Part shown: in pieces, positions 22,229 through 32,701 of the stretch
Layout: the number at the start of each line of letters is the position of its first letter
Numbering within the stretch: the stretch's first letter is position 1
DNA from: Parachlorella kessleri
Lineage: Eukaryota; Chlorophyta; Trebouxiophyceae; Chlorellales; Chlorellaceae
Assembly (NCBI GenBank): GCA_001598975.1
Contig: BBXU01002051.1
Coordinates: 1-64,000, forward strand
Length of the DNA: 64,000 bases
Reading direction: 5' to 3'
The notes under the pieces: generated by a model
Databases searched by the model: none
What the model was told of the DNA's origin: nothing
What the model saw: the letters and a program-made list of their open reading frames with translations, nothing else
Program-made: the position numbers and the translations under genes

Positions 22229-24977
22229 ATGGCGGAGTCGCAGCTGCAGACGCTTCTTTCAACAAAGGCTGCCCTTGACCTGGGGCTGATCTCGCAAGCT
22301 GACTTCGACTCGGTTAGTAAGAGCTGATGATCCAGTGCTTTGCCCTTCATGACGCAGTCTTGCCTTGGCGACAAAGGCTGCCTACCTTGGATTGCAGGTG
22401 AAAGCTGCCTTTATCCGCTCCCAGCAGATTAAGGCGGCCTTGGACACAGGCCTGATCAAGGCAGAGGACTATGAGTCCGTGAAGCGGGAGTTTCTTAACT
22501 CGCTGCAGCCAGGCGGCGTGTCAGCAGCAGCGGCGCCGGCGGCACCTGCTGTACCCCAGTCCTATCACCGGACTGCCTCCACGCCGTCCCTTACCGCCAG
22601 TGGCCCGCAACAGCAGCCTTACCAGCAGCCACAGCAGCAGACTGCGGCGCCAGCAGTGCAGCAGCAGCCACAGCAGCAGCCACAGCAAGCCAGGCCTACC
22701 CCTGCCCCTGCCGTACATAGGCCCCCACCGCCAGCAGCAGCGCCCGGAGCTGAGCCTCCTGCGCAGGCTGTCCCTGCAGCCTCTGGTGATGCCGCACCAG
22801 GACTGGCGCGCTCTGGCGGGAGCAGCGGCAGTGGCGGCACAGCACCCGTGCCAAGCAATATCCCGAAGATGGGGGGCATCAAGCCCAAGAATGGCGGGGT
22901 AAGTCGACACATGGGTTGAGTCTGTGTTGGGTTGAGCGTGCTCCCTTGTACAAGCTGCACTTTCTTTATTTTGCAGCACTACTGTGCAGGATGGGCTGGT
23001 GTTGCTGCTGTGTAAATGTGGAAAATTCACCCAAGGGAATTTGAGGTTTCTGTGAAGGCTTAGTAATTTGCCTAGTGCTAAGCATGCTGTGTCACAATCG
23101 TCAAGCAGGGCATGGCGTCCCTGCGGTTGTTGTTTGCTCATTGGTTGAGCATAGTGCTTTGGTAGCACAGGCTGTGGTAGCCTCACTGGTTTGCATAGGC
23201 TGTGGTAGCCGCACTCGTTTTTTCCCACCCACCCGCCCTTGCTATAGTTGTTTAGTCTGGCCTTGGTGCCGGGAGGGGCGTGGGCCCCTGGGGTTTTGTC
23301 CTTTGGGGGGATTGAGGGCCAGTGCCTTGCTTTGGTAGCAGGCACTGTCGTTTGTTGAGTACTTGTGGTGTGGTCTTTGGTGCGCTCCTTGCCCCCTTTG
23401 GCGGGAGTGCGCCCCTGTTTCCCCACTCACTGTTTAGTTAAGTCTGTAACTCTGTAGTCCTGTCAACTACAAGGCCGTGGAACAGAAACCATATCAACCG
23501 CACTGCTCATCGACTTTGGAGAGCACGTGTCTGCTAAAATAACAGTTGTTCACGTACGTGTGCACGCAGACCTCCATGAGCGGCATCAGTATCACGGAAG
23601 ACGCGGTCAACCTCTTCTACCTTATGAAGGCCAAATCCACTGTGAGTCTCTTTTGTTCGTTGTAGCTTCAGCTCCGACTCTCTTGATGCAGTCCCTCAAC
23701 CAGAGCGATGACCTTAAATGTTGATAGACGAAGGTCATTATGTATGTCCCTTGATGCATGGCATGCTCTGGCCTGCTGCCAAGCACTGTCCTGCAACTCA
23801 TGACTAACAGGCAAGGCATGGCACGCTTGCATCCTGCCTCTCTGCGGCTCCAGCACCGCTAGCGCTGGACCAGAGTCTGAGACTAGATTAATGCCCTGAT
23901 TATGTAACTTGCATGTGTCTCCATACACATCCTCCCTGTTCCTTTCATATGTCTGCAGTACCGCTGGGCCCTGTGGCAGATAGATGAGAGTGGTTCAAGC
24001 GTGGTCATTGCCGCGGTGGGCAGCAAGGATGCATCATATGGAGACTTCCTGACAGCGCTGCCCGACAGCGATTGCAGATATGGAGGTCCGCCAGTGGATT
24101 AAGTGGTTGTGAGGGGTTGTGAGGACCTGACGATATGAGGCTACCACATGTGTGCTTGCGTTTCAGGCTGCTGTGAGGCACCGCTCGTGGCAACCTGTGG
24201 GCTGGCAGCTTGGCATGCACCAGCTGTGCGGGCGGGGTTTGTTGTATCGAGGGCTGCAAGCCATGTCGCTGCCCCGCATCTGTGCAGTGTTTGACTACCG
24301 CTACACCAACAATGACGGCCAGGCCATCACCAAATTGGTCTTCCTCAACTGGTGGGTCGGGCCCCTTGGCAGACCCTCCTGGATTCATAGCACACCATTG
24401 TACTCCACAATATGTTGTGCATGCAGTGTGCGCAGATGTTGGTCCCCGCCGCTTGTGCTTGCCTGGTTTCCTTCAGGCATGTTGTCAGTTAGGTTTGTCC
24501 TAGTATGTCCAAGGGCCCTTTGAGGTCTCTCTTGATGTGCCATGTGATGACATGCTATTCTGTATCCCCGCAGGGCGCCTGATGCTGCCCGTGTCAAGTC
24601 CAAGATGATGTATGCCTCCACCAAGGACTTCTTCAAGAGTCATCTGGACGGCATTTCAGGTGGGAGGCCAGGGCTGCTAAGCTGGGTTTCTGCCCTTGCA
24701 CCTTTAGGCTGCCATGGGGCCACCTGGGTCTACCGAGTGTCGCTGACTGTCTGCAGGCTCATAGCAACACAAGGTATAATGCTAGCATGCTTTCCTGTGT
24801 ACTTCCAAGGTGACATGGGACTAGCTAGCCAGAGTCAGATATCTGTTGCAACTGAGTTCTGACGGTCAGCTTCTCCTTGCTCCCTGTGTCCCTGCTGCAG
24901 CCGAGTTCCAGGCCTCCGACCTGGATGAGATCAGCGAGGAGGAAGTAAGCGCTGCTGTCAAGGCCCTCAAACGGTAG
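22229..24977 (+). CDS. ADF/cofilin-domain protein with duplicated N-terminal module (336 aa)
   Basis: Seven exons close in phase: 22229-22312, 22398-22898, 23570-23641, 23959-24085, 24288-24351, 24574-24659, 24901-24977. Residues 1-67 hold two copies of one motif: KAALDLGLISQADFDSVKAA and KAALDTGLIKAEDYESVKRE. Then follows a ~125-aa Ala/Pro/Gln-rich linker. The C-terminal ~140 residues are a full ADF-homology domain: MSGISITEDAVNLFYLMKAK, CRYGVYDYRY, KLVFLNWAPDAARVKSKMMY, STKDFFKSHLDGI. In canonical cofilins the ARVKSKMMYASSKD-type helix binds actin, and it is well kept here. Expected role: actin filament severing or monomer binding in the cytoplasm. The N-terminal repeat is not part of ordinary ADF and its partner is unknown. 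In ordinary cofilins the regulatory Ser sits near the N-terminus; here the domain is internal, so that control is unlikely. Confidence 0.9.
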
Positions 24978-25891
24978 GCCAGGTAGCCTGGTGCAATCCG
25001 AGGGACATTCGCAAGGACAGCGGGGGGCTGCAGCTGGTGGTTTTAAAATGACCTAGTATGCTTGGCCCTTGGCTTAGTGTAGCTCGTTTTAGGATTTCGG
25101 TGTGGCAGTGGGCCTGGCCAAGCCTTATATGGTGCCAGGTAATGTTCACTTCTTGGGGTGGGCACCATACAACTGCAACACAGTGGCAAGACAGTGTTGG
25201 TACACCTCCTGGACTCGCACGGGCTCATTAACATGTGGCATCACAGCCAGAACTACTAGAGCCCTGCACCAGTTGAGTTACGATATATCTGACCCCGCCA
25301 TGCCAACAGCGTACTTGATACTAGCTACTGCATGGACCTTGCAAATTGCTTGCCAGCTCTCTTTCCCGCTTGTGCCATGCATGTGTGACTGCCCTTGGCT
25401 ATGGTGCTCTTAGGCCAGGCTTGGAAAGCAGTATTTTTTACTGCTGCTCTCACTCATGCTTAGTCAGCTTCTCCTGGACAAATGAAAGCTTCAGAGTATA
25501 CTGGCACGAAATGAAATAAGCTAGGGAGCCTCATGAGGTATCCAAGTCAGATGCCCCTGAAACCCAAGCGCAGCCAAATGTCATATGAAGCACAGCTGGG
25601 AGTAGGCAAATTGCTGCAAGCCCACATGAACAGGTCAGTACCATGGCTGATGATCCACATGTTGTGCAGAGGGGTCTTTGCAGCACTTGAGGAGACGGAG
25701 CAGCACATCTGAGATAATACCTTAGCTTGTTTGGGGAGAGACCTACTGGCTCAGATCTCAGGCAAGATACAGAGCATATCTGCATAAACCCCTGTCAGCC
25801 CAGTATACCAGTACCCCCTCTCTGATCGCATTACCTGCCACCCCGAATAAATAATAGCTGGCATCTAGGACCCCTGGTTCAGGCATAAACG
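24978..25891. other. convergent intergenic region, ADF / PH-protein 3' ends
   Basis: 914 bp with 3' UTRs on both sides. I see no gene with splice or family support. Confidence 0.55.
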
Positions 25892-28800
25892 TCAGCCAAT
25901 GAGCACGCTTTGGTTCCACGGCATCACCCCCACGAGTAGCATACTGCTGTCAGCTCCCGAGCCCTCCACTGCTGCTGCTGCACCCTCAGCGCCTCCTGAG
26001 GTAGTCGGCCTCCTGCTGCTGAAGCTCCCTGCTCCCACGTTCCCCGCTGGGGCCGCCCCTGCTGCACCAGCTTTGGTGCTTGCCTCCTGCTGCCCCTTGG
26101 CCATGCACTCGCTGCCTAGGTTGAGCACCGTGTTCAGGCCCACCACCCACAGCGCGTACTGCGCGTGGGAGCTGGGCTGCAGCCGCAGCATGCCCTTGTC
26201 AGTGTCGACGACAAGGTATTGCTCCGGGCTCCAGCCGCGGCTTGTTGGGATGATCACCCTGAAACAGGCATTACAAGAGCGTTATTCCCTTTAGTGATCT
26301 TATCTGGGGAGTGAACGTGCGGGGTGCAGCCATGTGAGGGGTTCAGCTCAGCTCCACATATGACGGTAGCCTGACTGACATCTTGGTCCTACAAATCACG
26401 GAGCTGCCATTACCGTTATTGGGACAGTGCCACCCACACCCACCTCTTGATGGAGCTCTGCAGCGGTTTCTTGAAGAGGCCGTGTAGGTAAGTGAGCATC
26501 GCCTTGCCTCCCCCGCCGAGCGTGCAGCGCACAAGCCGCGTGGACCCGCCCTGCTTCAAGTGCGGCCTCACCCAAGACTTGTGCACCTGCAGGCAACAGC
26601 AAAATCAGAGCTCACAAGCCTGCCGACAGTAGTACTATTGAGAGCACAACCCTTGGCAGAAGCTCGCATTATCGCAATGCAAGCATTTTACTTCCCACTG
26701 GCTGTGGGCTCAGTCCTCCAGGGTCTCGAAATGGAGTAGAGTTCCCCTCTTTGCCCCAAGCATGACACAATATCCACCACATGTGCAAAGTTCATGTCTA
26801 TGCCGACATCATGCACTTACCATGCGCCCTTCCTGCATGATCTGCATGAGGCTTCCGGCTGCAAGCTGTTGCAGCTTGGGGTTGGCCTCCAAGAGGGTTC
26901 GACCTTCGCAACACACAGGCAAGCAAGATAAGCACAACCAAATACAGCCTCTCTGCCCATATCAGTGAGCAGTGATGTGTCACGTATCCAATGACTGGCA
27001 GGCTGCTGGCTACAAGTGTGAGCAAAGCAACGTCCACTGATCATCCAGCAAGCCTCCGTGAACAAAGTACTGACTATGCCAGCTACTTGGTACATACGGT
27101 GGTAACTGCCACTCACCCAGCTGGTCCTGCTGCAAAGAGATGCCCGGTGCCACGCTGGCGTGCCGCATGTGGCTCGCCCTCAGCCCCGTCCCTGTCCGCC
27201 CAAGTGCCTCACTAGTCGCTGCTGCCCCATCTGCCCCTGCTGCCACCGCTTCGCCCTCCACTGCCGCTGAGACCGACAAGCGCCTTACCACGCCGCTGCC
27301 CTTGCTGCCGCTGCCTGCCCTCTCCAACTGTCGCTGGCGGTGCACCGCGTGTATGCCGCCGACCAGCACGGTGACGGAATGCGCGTCCTGTCCGTGCACC
27401 GGCGACAGGGCAGCGCTAGAGGACCCTGGCCTGAGCCCCACATGCCAGCCGCTGCCACTTCCCGGGCGGCTGCCCAGCCCTGCTGCGGACGAGGTACCCC
27501 CAGCAGAGGGGCCGCTGCCAGGTACCAGCCGCGACGGCTGAGACCCCTCCTGCCACGTGGACTCTGATGGCAGCTCTGCGCTCCCCATGCCGGGGCTGCC
27601 CGCCGGTGTGCTGCTACCAGCCGCCAGCCAAGCAGCCGCCCTGCTGGCTGCCAGAGATGCCTCCGTGGAGGTGGAGTTGAGAGCGCTCAAGCGGGCAATA
27701 TGGGAGGCCTCCCTTGCCGCGGCCTGCTGAGCGTATCCACCTCCACTGCAGAGGTTGGCATGAATGCTGTTGGACAGCCTTCAAAGAGGGACGCACAGGT
27801 TAACATGCTGTTAAGCTTGATGCTTTCTTGAGGCCCTCATGTCAGTATATACCAAAAAGCCAAGATGGACCTGTTGCCGCCTCCATATGCAGAGTGGAGG
27901 CAGCCCAGCCTAGCGATTGCCATGGTGCAGCACGCCAAGACAGGAACTCCACATAGTCACAGCAGGCAACGAGGCACTACACACACTTTCGATTTGCATC
28001 TCTGCCTGCACACACTGCCAAGAGTCTAAGCATCCCAGCGCGCTCCTGGCACACCCCAGGACAGCCGTGACATTGCAAGGGCCCCTCACTCCTGGCCATC
28101 CGCCACCCACACACACTCACAGCTTGGAGGCAGCCCTTGTCAACGACCGCTGCAGCGACGGCGAGTGTGGCGTTGGGGAGCTGGGTGGCCTCCAGGCCCC
28201 CAGGGAGGGAGACCTGGGGGAGCCCCCAGGAGAGACCGCTGCCGCCCCTGCTGGGGAGCCAGGCGGCGACCATTTCTTGGAAGCGCTGCTAAGGGTATCC
28301 CGGGCATAGCGGTGCAGCTCCGCGTAGCTGCGGTTGCTCCTGGCCACGCCGCCGGCGCTGCTAGTCTGGGAGAACAGGCGTGTTCTGGATGGGCTGCGGG
28401 ATGGGTCCTTGATGGAGCCGGTACGGGAGGGGCAGGTCAGCGACCGCTGCCGCAGCTCGCCACCCGGCAGGTGCTGCTGCTGGCGCTGCCACGCTTCGTA
28501 TCGCTCTGTGCCAGTGATGCATCCGGGCCCCTCCTCCTGCTGGCTGTCGCCTGGCAGCGGCGGCACAAAGCTGCTGTTGGCGCAGAGCAGCTGGGAAGTG
28601 CTGGCCAGCTCGCCAGCATCGTTGGGTGCTGTCGCTGGCGGGCTGCCCGGGTTTGCGGTGGGACGGTGCACCGCCGCTAGAGTGGCAGCAGGCAGCTCTT
28701 TGCTATCAGCATTGTGCAGCCCGGCTTCAACATGGGCTAGCATTGGGCCAGGGGAGCTAGACAATCCTGGTGCTGATGTCTGGTGCTGCGGCTGGCTCAA

Positions 28801-31800
28801 GGAGAAATCCAGCGAGGAGTCCAGCCGAGCAGCATGAGGGCTATCATGCAGGATCCTCTTAACGGGGCTGCGCCTGATTGCACAGACGGGACCGACAACA
28901 GGCACAGCACTAGCAGCCCTGCTGCCGCTTTGGGAGGAGGCTCTACTGTGCGGCCTTGCAGGCGGTTGTTCGGGCTTAGCTTGCTGCTTTCTGCCCGCCG
29001 CTAGAGGTACCCCTGCCATTGCCGCTTGCATAACCGCCAGGGTTTCCTGCTGGTGGGGCGAAAGCTCCTTGGGAGCGAGCATGGGGAGAGTTAAAGGAGA
29101 AGAATCCGCGAGCCTCAAGGAGTTTCCTCTGCTAGGCGGCGGCGTGCGCTTCTTGTTGCTTGCTGGCCCATCCAAGGGAGCCGGCGAAGCAGCACGCTTC
29201 CTGCCAGTGTAAAGCATATCCTGGGCGCTGCCGACAGTGCTGTTACGGTTGGGTGAGGCCTCGTTTGCTTGCCCGTCAGATGTAAGAAGTACCACAGCAT
29301 CCTCTTGCTGCTGTACCTGTGCTGCATGCTGCTCCTGGCCATCAGGACACCCGCCTGCAGGCTGCAGAGGATAGCTGGCAGGCCCCTTGCTTTGCTGCCC
29401 AGGCTGCAGGTGGGAATCCACTGCAGGCGTTGCCAACGGGGCTGCTGCAGCAACACTCCAAGTTGGTAGCATAGGTAAGGCTGCAGCCACCACCTCCTGC
29501 GACAGTTACCAAGCCATATACGTTAGCGCGGCATATTGAAATACAAGCTAACCTTTCTCAGCATTAGTCATTGCATTACTTGCCTGTGCCAATGGGGAGA
29601 GTTGCCTGCAGCATTGACTGCCAGGGCAGCCGCCAGGGCGAGTGTGGCATACCGCAACCCTTTGCATTGTAATATCAATGAGGTAACTCTACAACAATAG
29701 GAACAAGTGCCCACTGAGCAAAACGGCTCCAAGGCATATCGCTTCGAGGAGCTATGCTTGACCCACCTGCCCACGAGCGGGCACCGCAGCCGGACGATTA
29801 GCCTCTAGAGGTGTTTTGGGCGGTGACTGCAGCCTGGCAAAGGGCGACACCTTGCCCCACCACCGCAAGAGCTTGCTGGGGCTTGCAGGTTGGTTGGGCC
29901 GTGGTGTTAGCTCTGATACTGGGTCCTGCTGTTGTAGGGGTGGCGACAGAACCTCCGCTGGCGGCGGGGCTGGGTGTTGCTGCTGCTGTGAATGCTGCAT
30001 GCTGGCGGAGGATGCAATGGCCGCTGTGCTACTTAGTCCGGGAGTCCCATCGCGGGTCAGGTGCTCAATTAAGGCATCCGAGTTAACCCCGAGCGGGCCG
30101 CCACTGGACGGCTCCTGCATCCCTGCCTCTGACGCTGACCCGCCCGCAGCGCTGGCACGGCCGCTGCTTGCGAAGCTGTTGAGCCGGCTGTAGACCACCC
30201 GCAAGGGAGTGTCACTAGGCTCGTTGGCTCCGCTTGAATGGTCAGTCTCACCCCCGGCTGCTGCCTGAGGCGGTTCTAAGTGCCGACACATGTCGTGAGG
30301 CTCAGTAAACCCTGCCTTAGCTGCAATGGTTTGGCTGGCTGGACTCAGCTCCACCTCAACGACTGGCAAAAGCTGCCCTTGCTCCTGCATGCATGGCTGC
30401 TGTGCCACACGCTGTGCCGCTACTCGATGCTCAGCCCGTCGCATGGTTGCTGAACGTGTTGTAAGCTGCTGCCGCTGGCGCTGGCTGACCCCACCCCAAG
30501 ACTGCACCCTGGCTACCACGCTGGGGGCCTTGGAGGCAGAGCGAGGGGAGCCACGAGCCGCAAGCAGCCCGCCCGCTGCTTTAGCAGCAGCGGCACTTTT
30601 TACAGCACTGGGGCTCCGGGCATAGCTGCCCGCCCTGCTCTTCTGGCTAGATGACCCTGTACGCACTCGTCCTGGGCTGCCGCTGCTGACAGCTAGAGCC
30701 AAGGAGGGTTCCCCTGCCACTAGCGCTGCCAGACTGAAATGGCTCACCCGCCTGCTGCTGCTCCCTGACGGGGATGGGCCACAATTCATCAACCCTTGGT
30801 TAACTGCTCGTTTCTCCACGCCGAGGTCCGGCTGGGGCACAAACGGTTGGGTGCGCTCCCGTGGAGCGCCACGCTTGTAGCTGCTGCCTGGCAAGTGGCC
30901 AGATTTGGCAAGGCCAGCCTGCATGTGGGGATGCAACAAAGCGCTTGATGAGCCGTCCTGAGCGGGTAACAGCATAATATGCCAGCTGGTCCTCCCTTAC
31001 ATCCATTCAAGCTTGCGCCAGCAAAAGTCCGACTCTGTGCTCTTAGATGCTCATACGATGGTCAGTGCCTACCCCTGCAGCCCGACTGCCAGGTCTGCTA
31101 GTGGACGTCAAGTCCTTGGTTGCTGAGCCCTTTTTGAGCCTGGCGTCGCTAGCTTGCTTCACAGCATTGGCCTGCAAGTCAAGCATGCTTTAGTGCTCAC
31201 AATCGATGAAACTGTATCCGAGATTAAGGCATATCCTTAACAAGATATGATGGAATCGTAGTCGATGATTCATAATTTATCCTTCTTACAGCTGCAGCCA
31301 TGATGACGTGTCTTCCGCCTGCAGCCTTGAGTGTGTGTTGCATCTCAGTCTGTATCGCAGCTGACTTACCTGCTCAAGGTTACGGAGCAGCTTTTGTAAA
31401 GCCTTCGACTCAGACCACTGCATGAGATCAGGCGTGGCACCACTGGTCGCCTGCTGGCCGTCCTCATGAGCTGGTAGCGGCCATTGCTGCCGCCGCTGTG
31501 CATGCCGCTCCGTGTAGGAGCCAGCTCTGCTCACGGTGCGGCCCCCACCGGGACTGTTCGGCTGCTTATGTTGTGAAGCTGGGCTGGTGGCAGGCTGCAC
31601 ATGTGCTGGGGCTGTGTGTCTTTTTGATATACTGTAAGCCAGTGCAGCCGCCAGCACTGCATACTGTGCACCTTTATTGTCGGATGCCCCCACCGCGGTC
31701 GCTGCAACTGTTGGGTCACTCTCTGCCAGCTCAAACGTGCTCCGTCTTGGGGCCTTGCGTGCAACAGACGTCTGCTCCACCAGCTTGCCAGCACTTGGCT

Positions 31801-32562
31801 TAAGTGTTGGCGCCACGGATGCCGTGCCCCTGGCAGGGCTTGTCGCCTGGCGGCTATAATAGCTGCCAGCTGCACTGCGTGCAGGGGGCTGCTGCCCTGC
31901 ATCAGCAGCCTCCTCTTCGCCCCCCGCCAAAAGGGCTGCTATGGTCCATGGCAGCTCAAAGTCCACTGTTTTTGGTGGTGCCCGCTGCTCGCCTGTGACC
32001 TCAGCAGACAGACCTGCCAGGGCTTGCATAGAGTACTGCGCTGAAGGTTCTGGTTCTGCAAATACTGCACTGCCGGCCTGGGGCAGTGCTGCCTTGGCTG
32101 CTGCAGCATCTGCTGCTGTAGCACCCTGCAAGGACGAATATACAAGTTTCCTGGGTCCTGGATCCTTCTCACAGTCGTCCCTAGCACACAACAGGCACTA
32201 CGTCGGTAAGCAGTGGCCCTTGGGGCTACGTTCACTGAATAGTGTGCCACACCTGGCAAGGAGCGTCCATCGCCTTGACAGGCAACCTGAGGGCGTGCTC
32301 CTGCAACAAGGCGCTGAGTTTGCTTTAATCGCGTCCTTCGAAGGTTACGAGTTAACCGCAGGTACTAGCTTGCCTTGAGCTGCGTTATCTCTTCTCGGAT
32401 TCTTGTCACGCTGTCTAATGAATCTTGCAGCAGCTTGCTGGGCCCTAACGGTCCAGAGTTGCTACGACATTGCATGGTTAGTCCAGTCTCGCAATATTGA
32501 GCTGCATGGAACTCCTGGAGCTTTGCATCGTCGTTTGTATTCAGCTCCCGCCACGAATGCAA
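25892..32562 (-). CDS. large Ser/Ala-rich protein with a C-terminal PH-like domain (about 1,620 aa)
   Basis: Exons in closing phase: 32562-32374 (or start at the Met near 32475), 32300-32253, 32125-31370, 31171-31073, 30918-29767, 29496-28121, 27778-27117, 26903-26821, 26586-26444, 26258-25892. An extra small exon near 29690-29585 is possible but does not fit phase. The first intron would be GC-AG (AAG|GCAAGC); the alternative is a start at the Met in exon 2 (near 32268). Most of the chain is disordered Ser/Ala/Gly/Pro sequence with many SP/RS sites. The last ~130 residues are ordered: a short helix (NPKLQQLAAGSLMQIMQEGR), then a PH-like fold with VHKSWVRPHLKQGGSTRLVR, MLTYLHGLFKK, YLVVDTDKGMLRLQPSSHAQ and the final helix YALWVVGLNTVLNL. 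That helix with a Trp is typical of PH domains. Function unknown; membrane or cytoskeletal targeting is inference. Confidence 0.75.
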
Positions 32563-32701
32563 AGCCGATCCGAGGTGGTAAAGCTATGCTTGCCTCTATC
32601 GTATCGTAGGTCTTCTTTTAGGCTTGCATATATCTGCTTGCCTTGGGCTTGACTGGCACAGCTTTTGACCATCGTATAACGTTGCGGGCTGCTTGTGCAC
32701 A

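Noticed and set aside
28165..28837. + strand ORFs opposite the PH-domain protein
   Set aside because: Shadows of the exon 29496-28121; no independent evidence.
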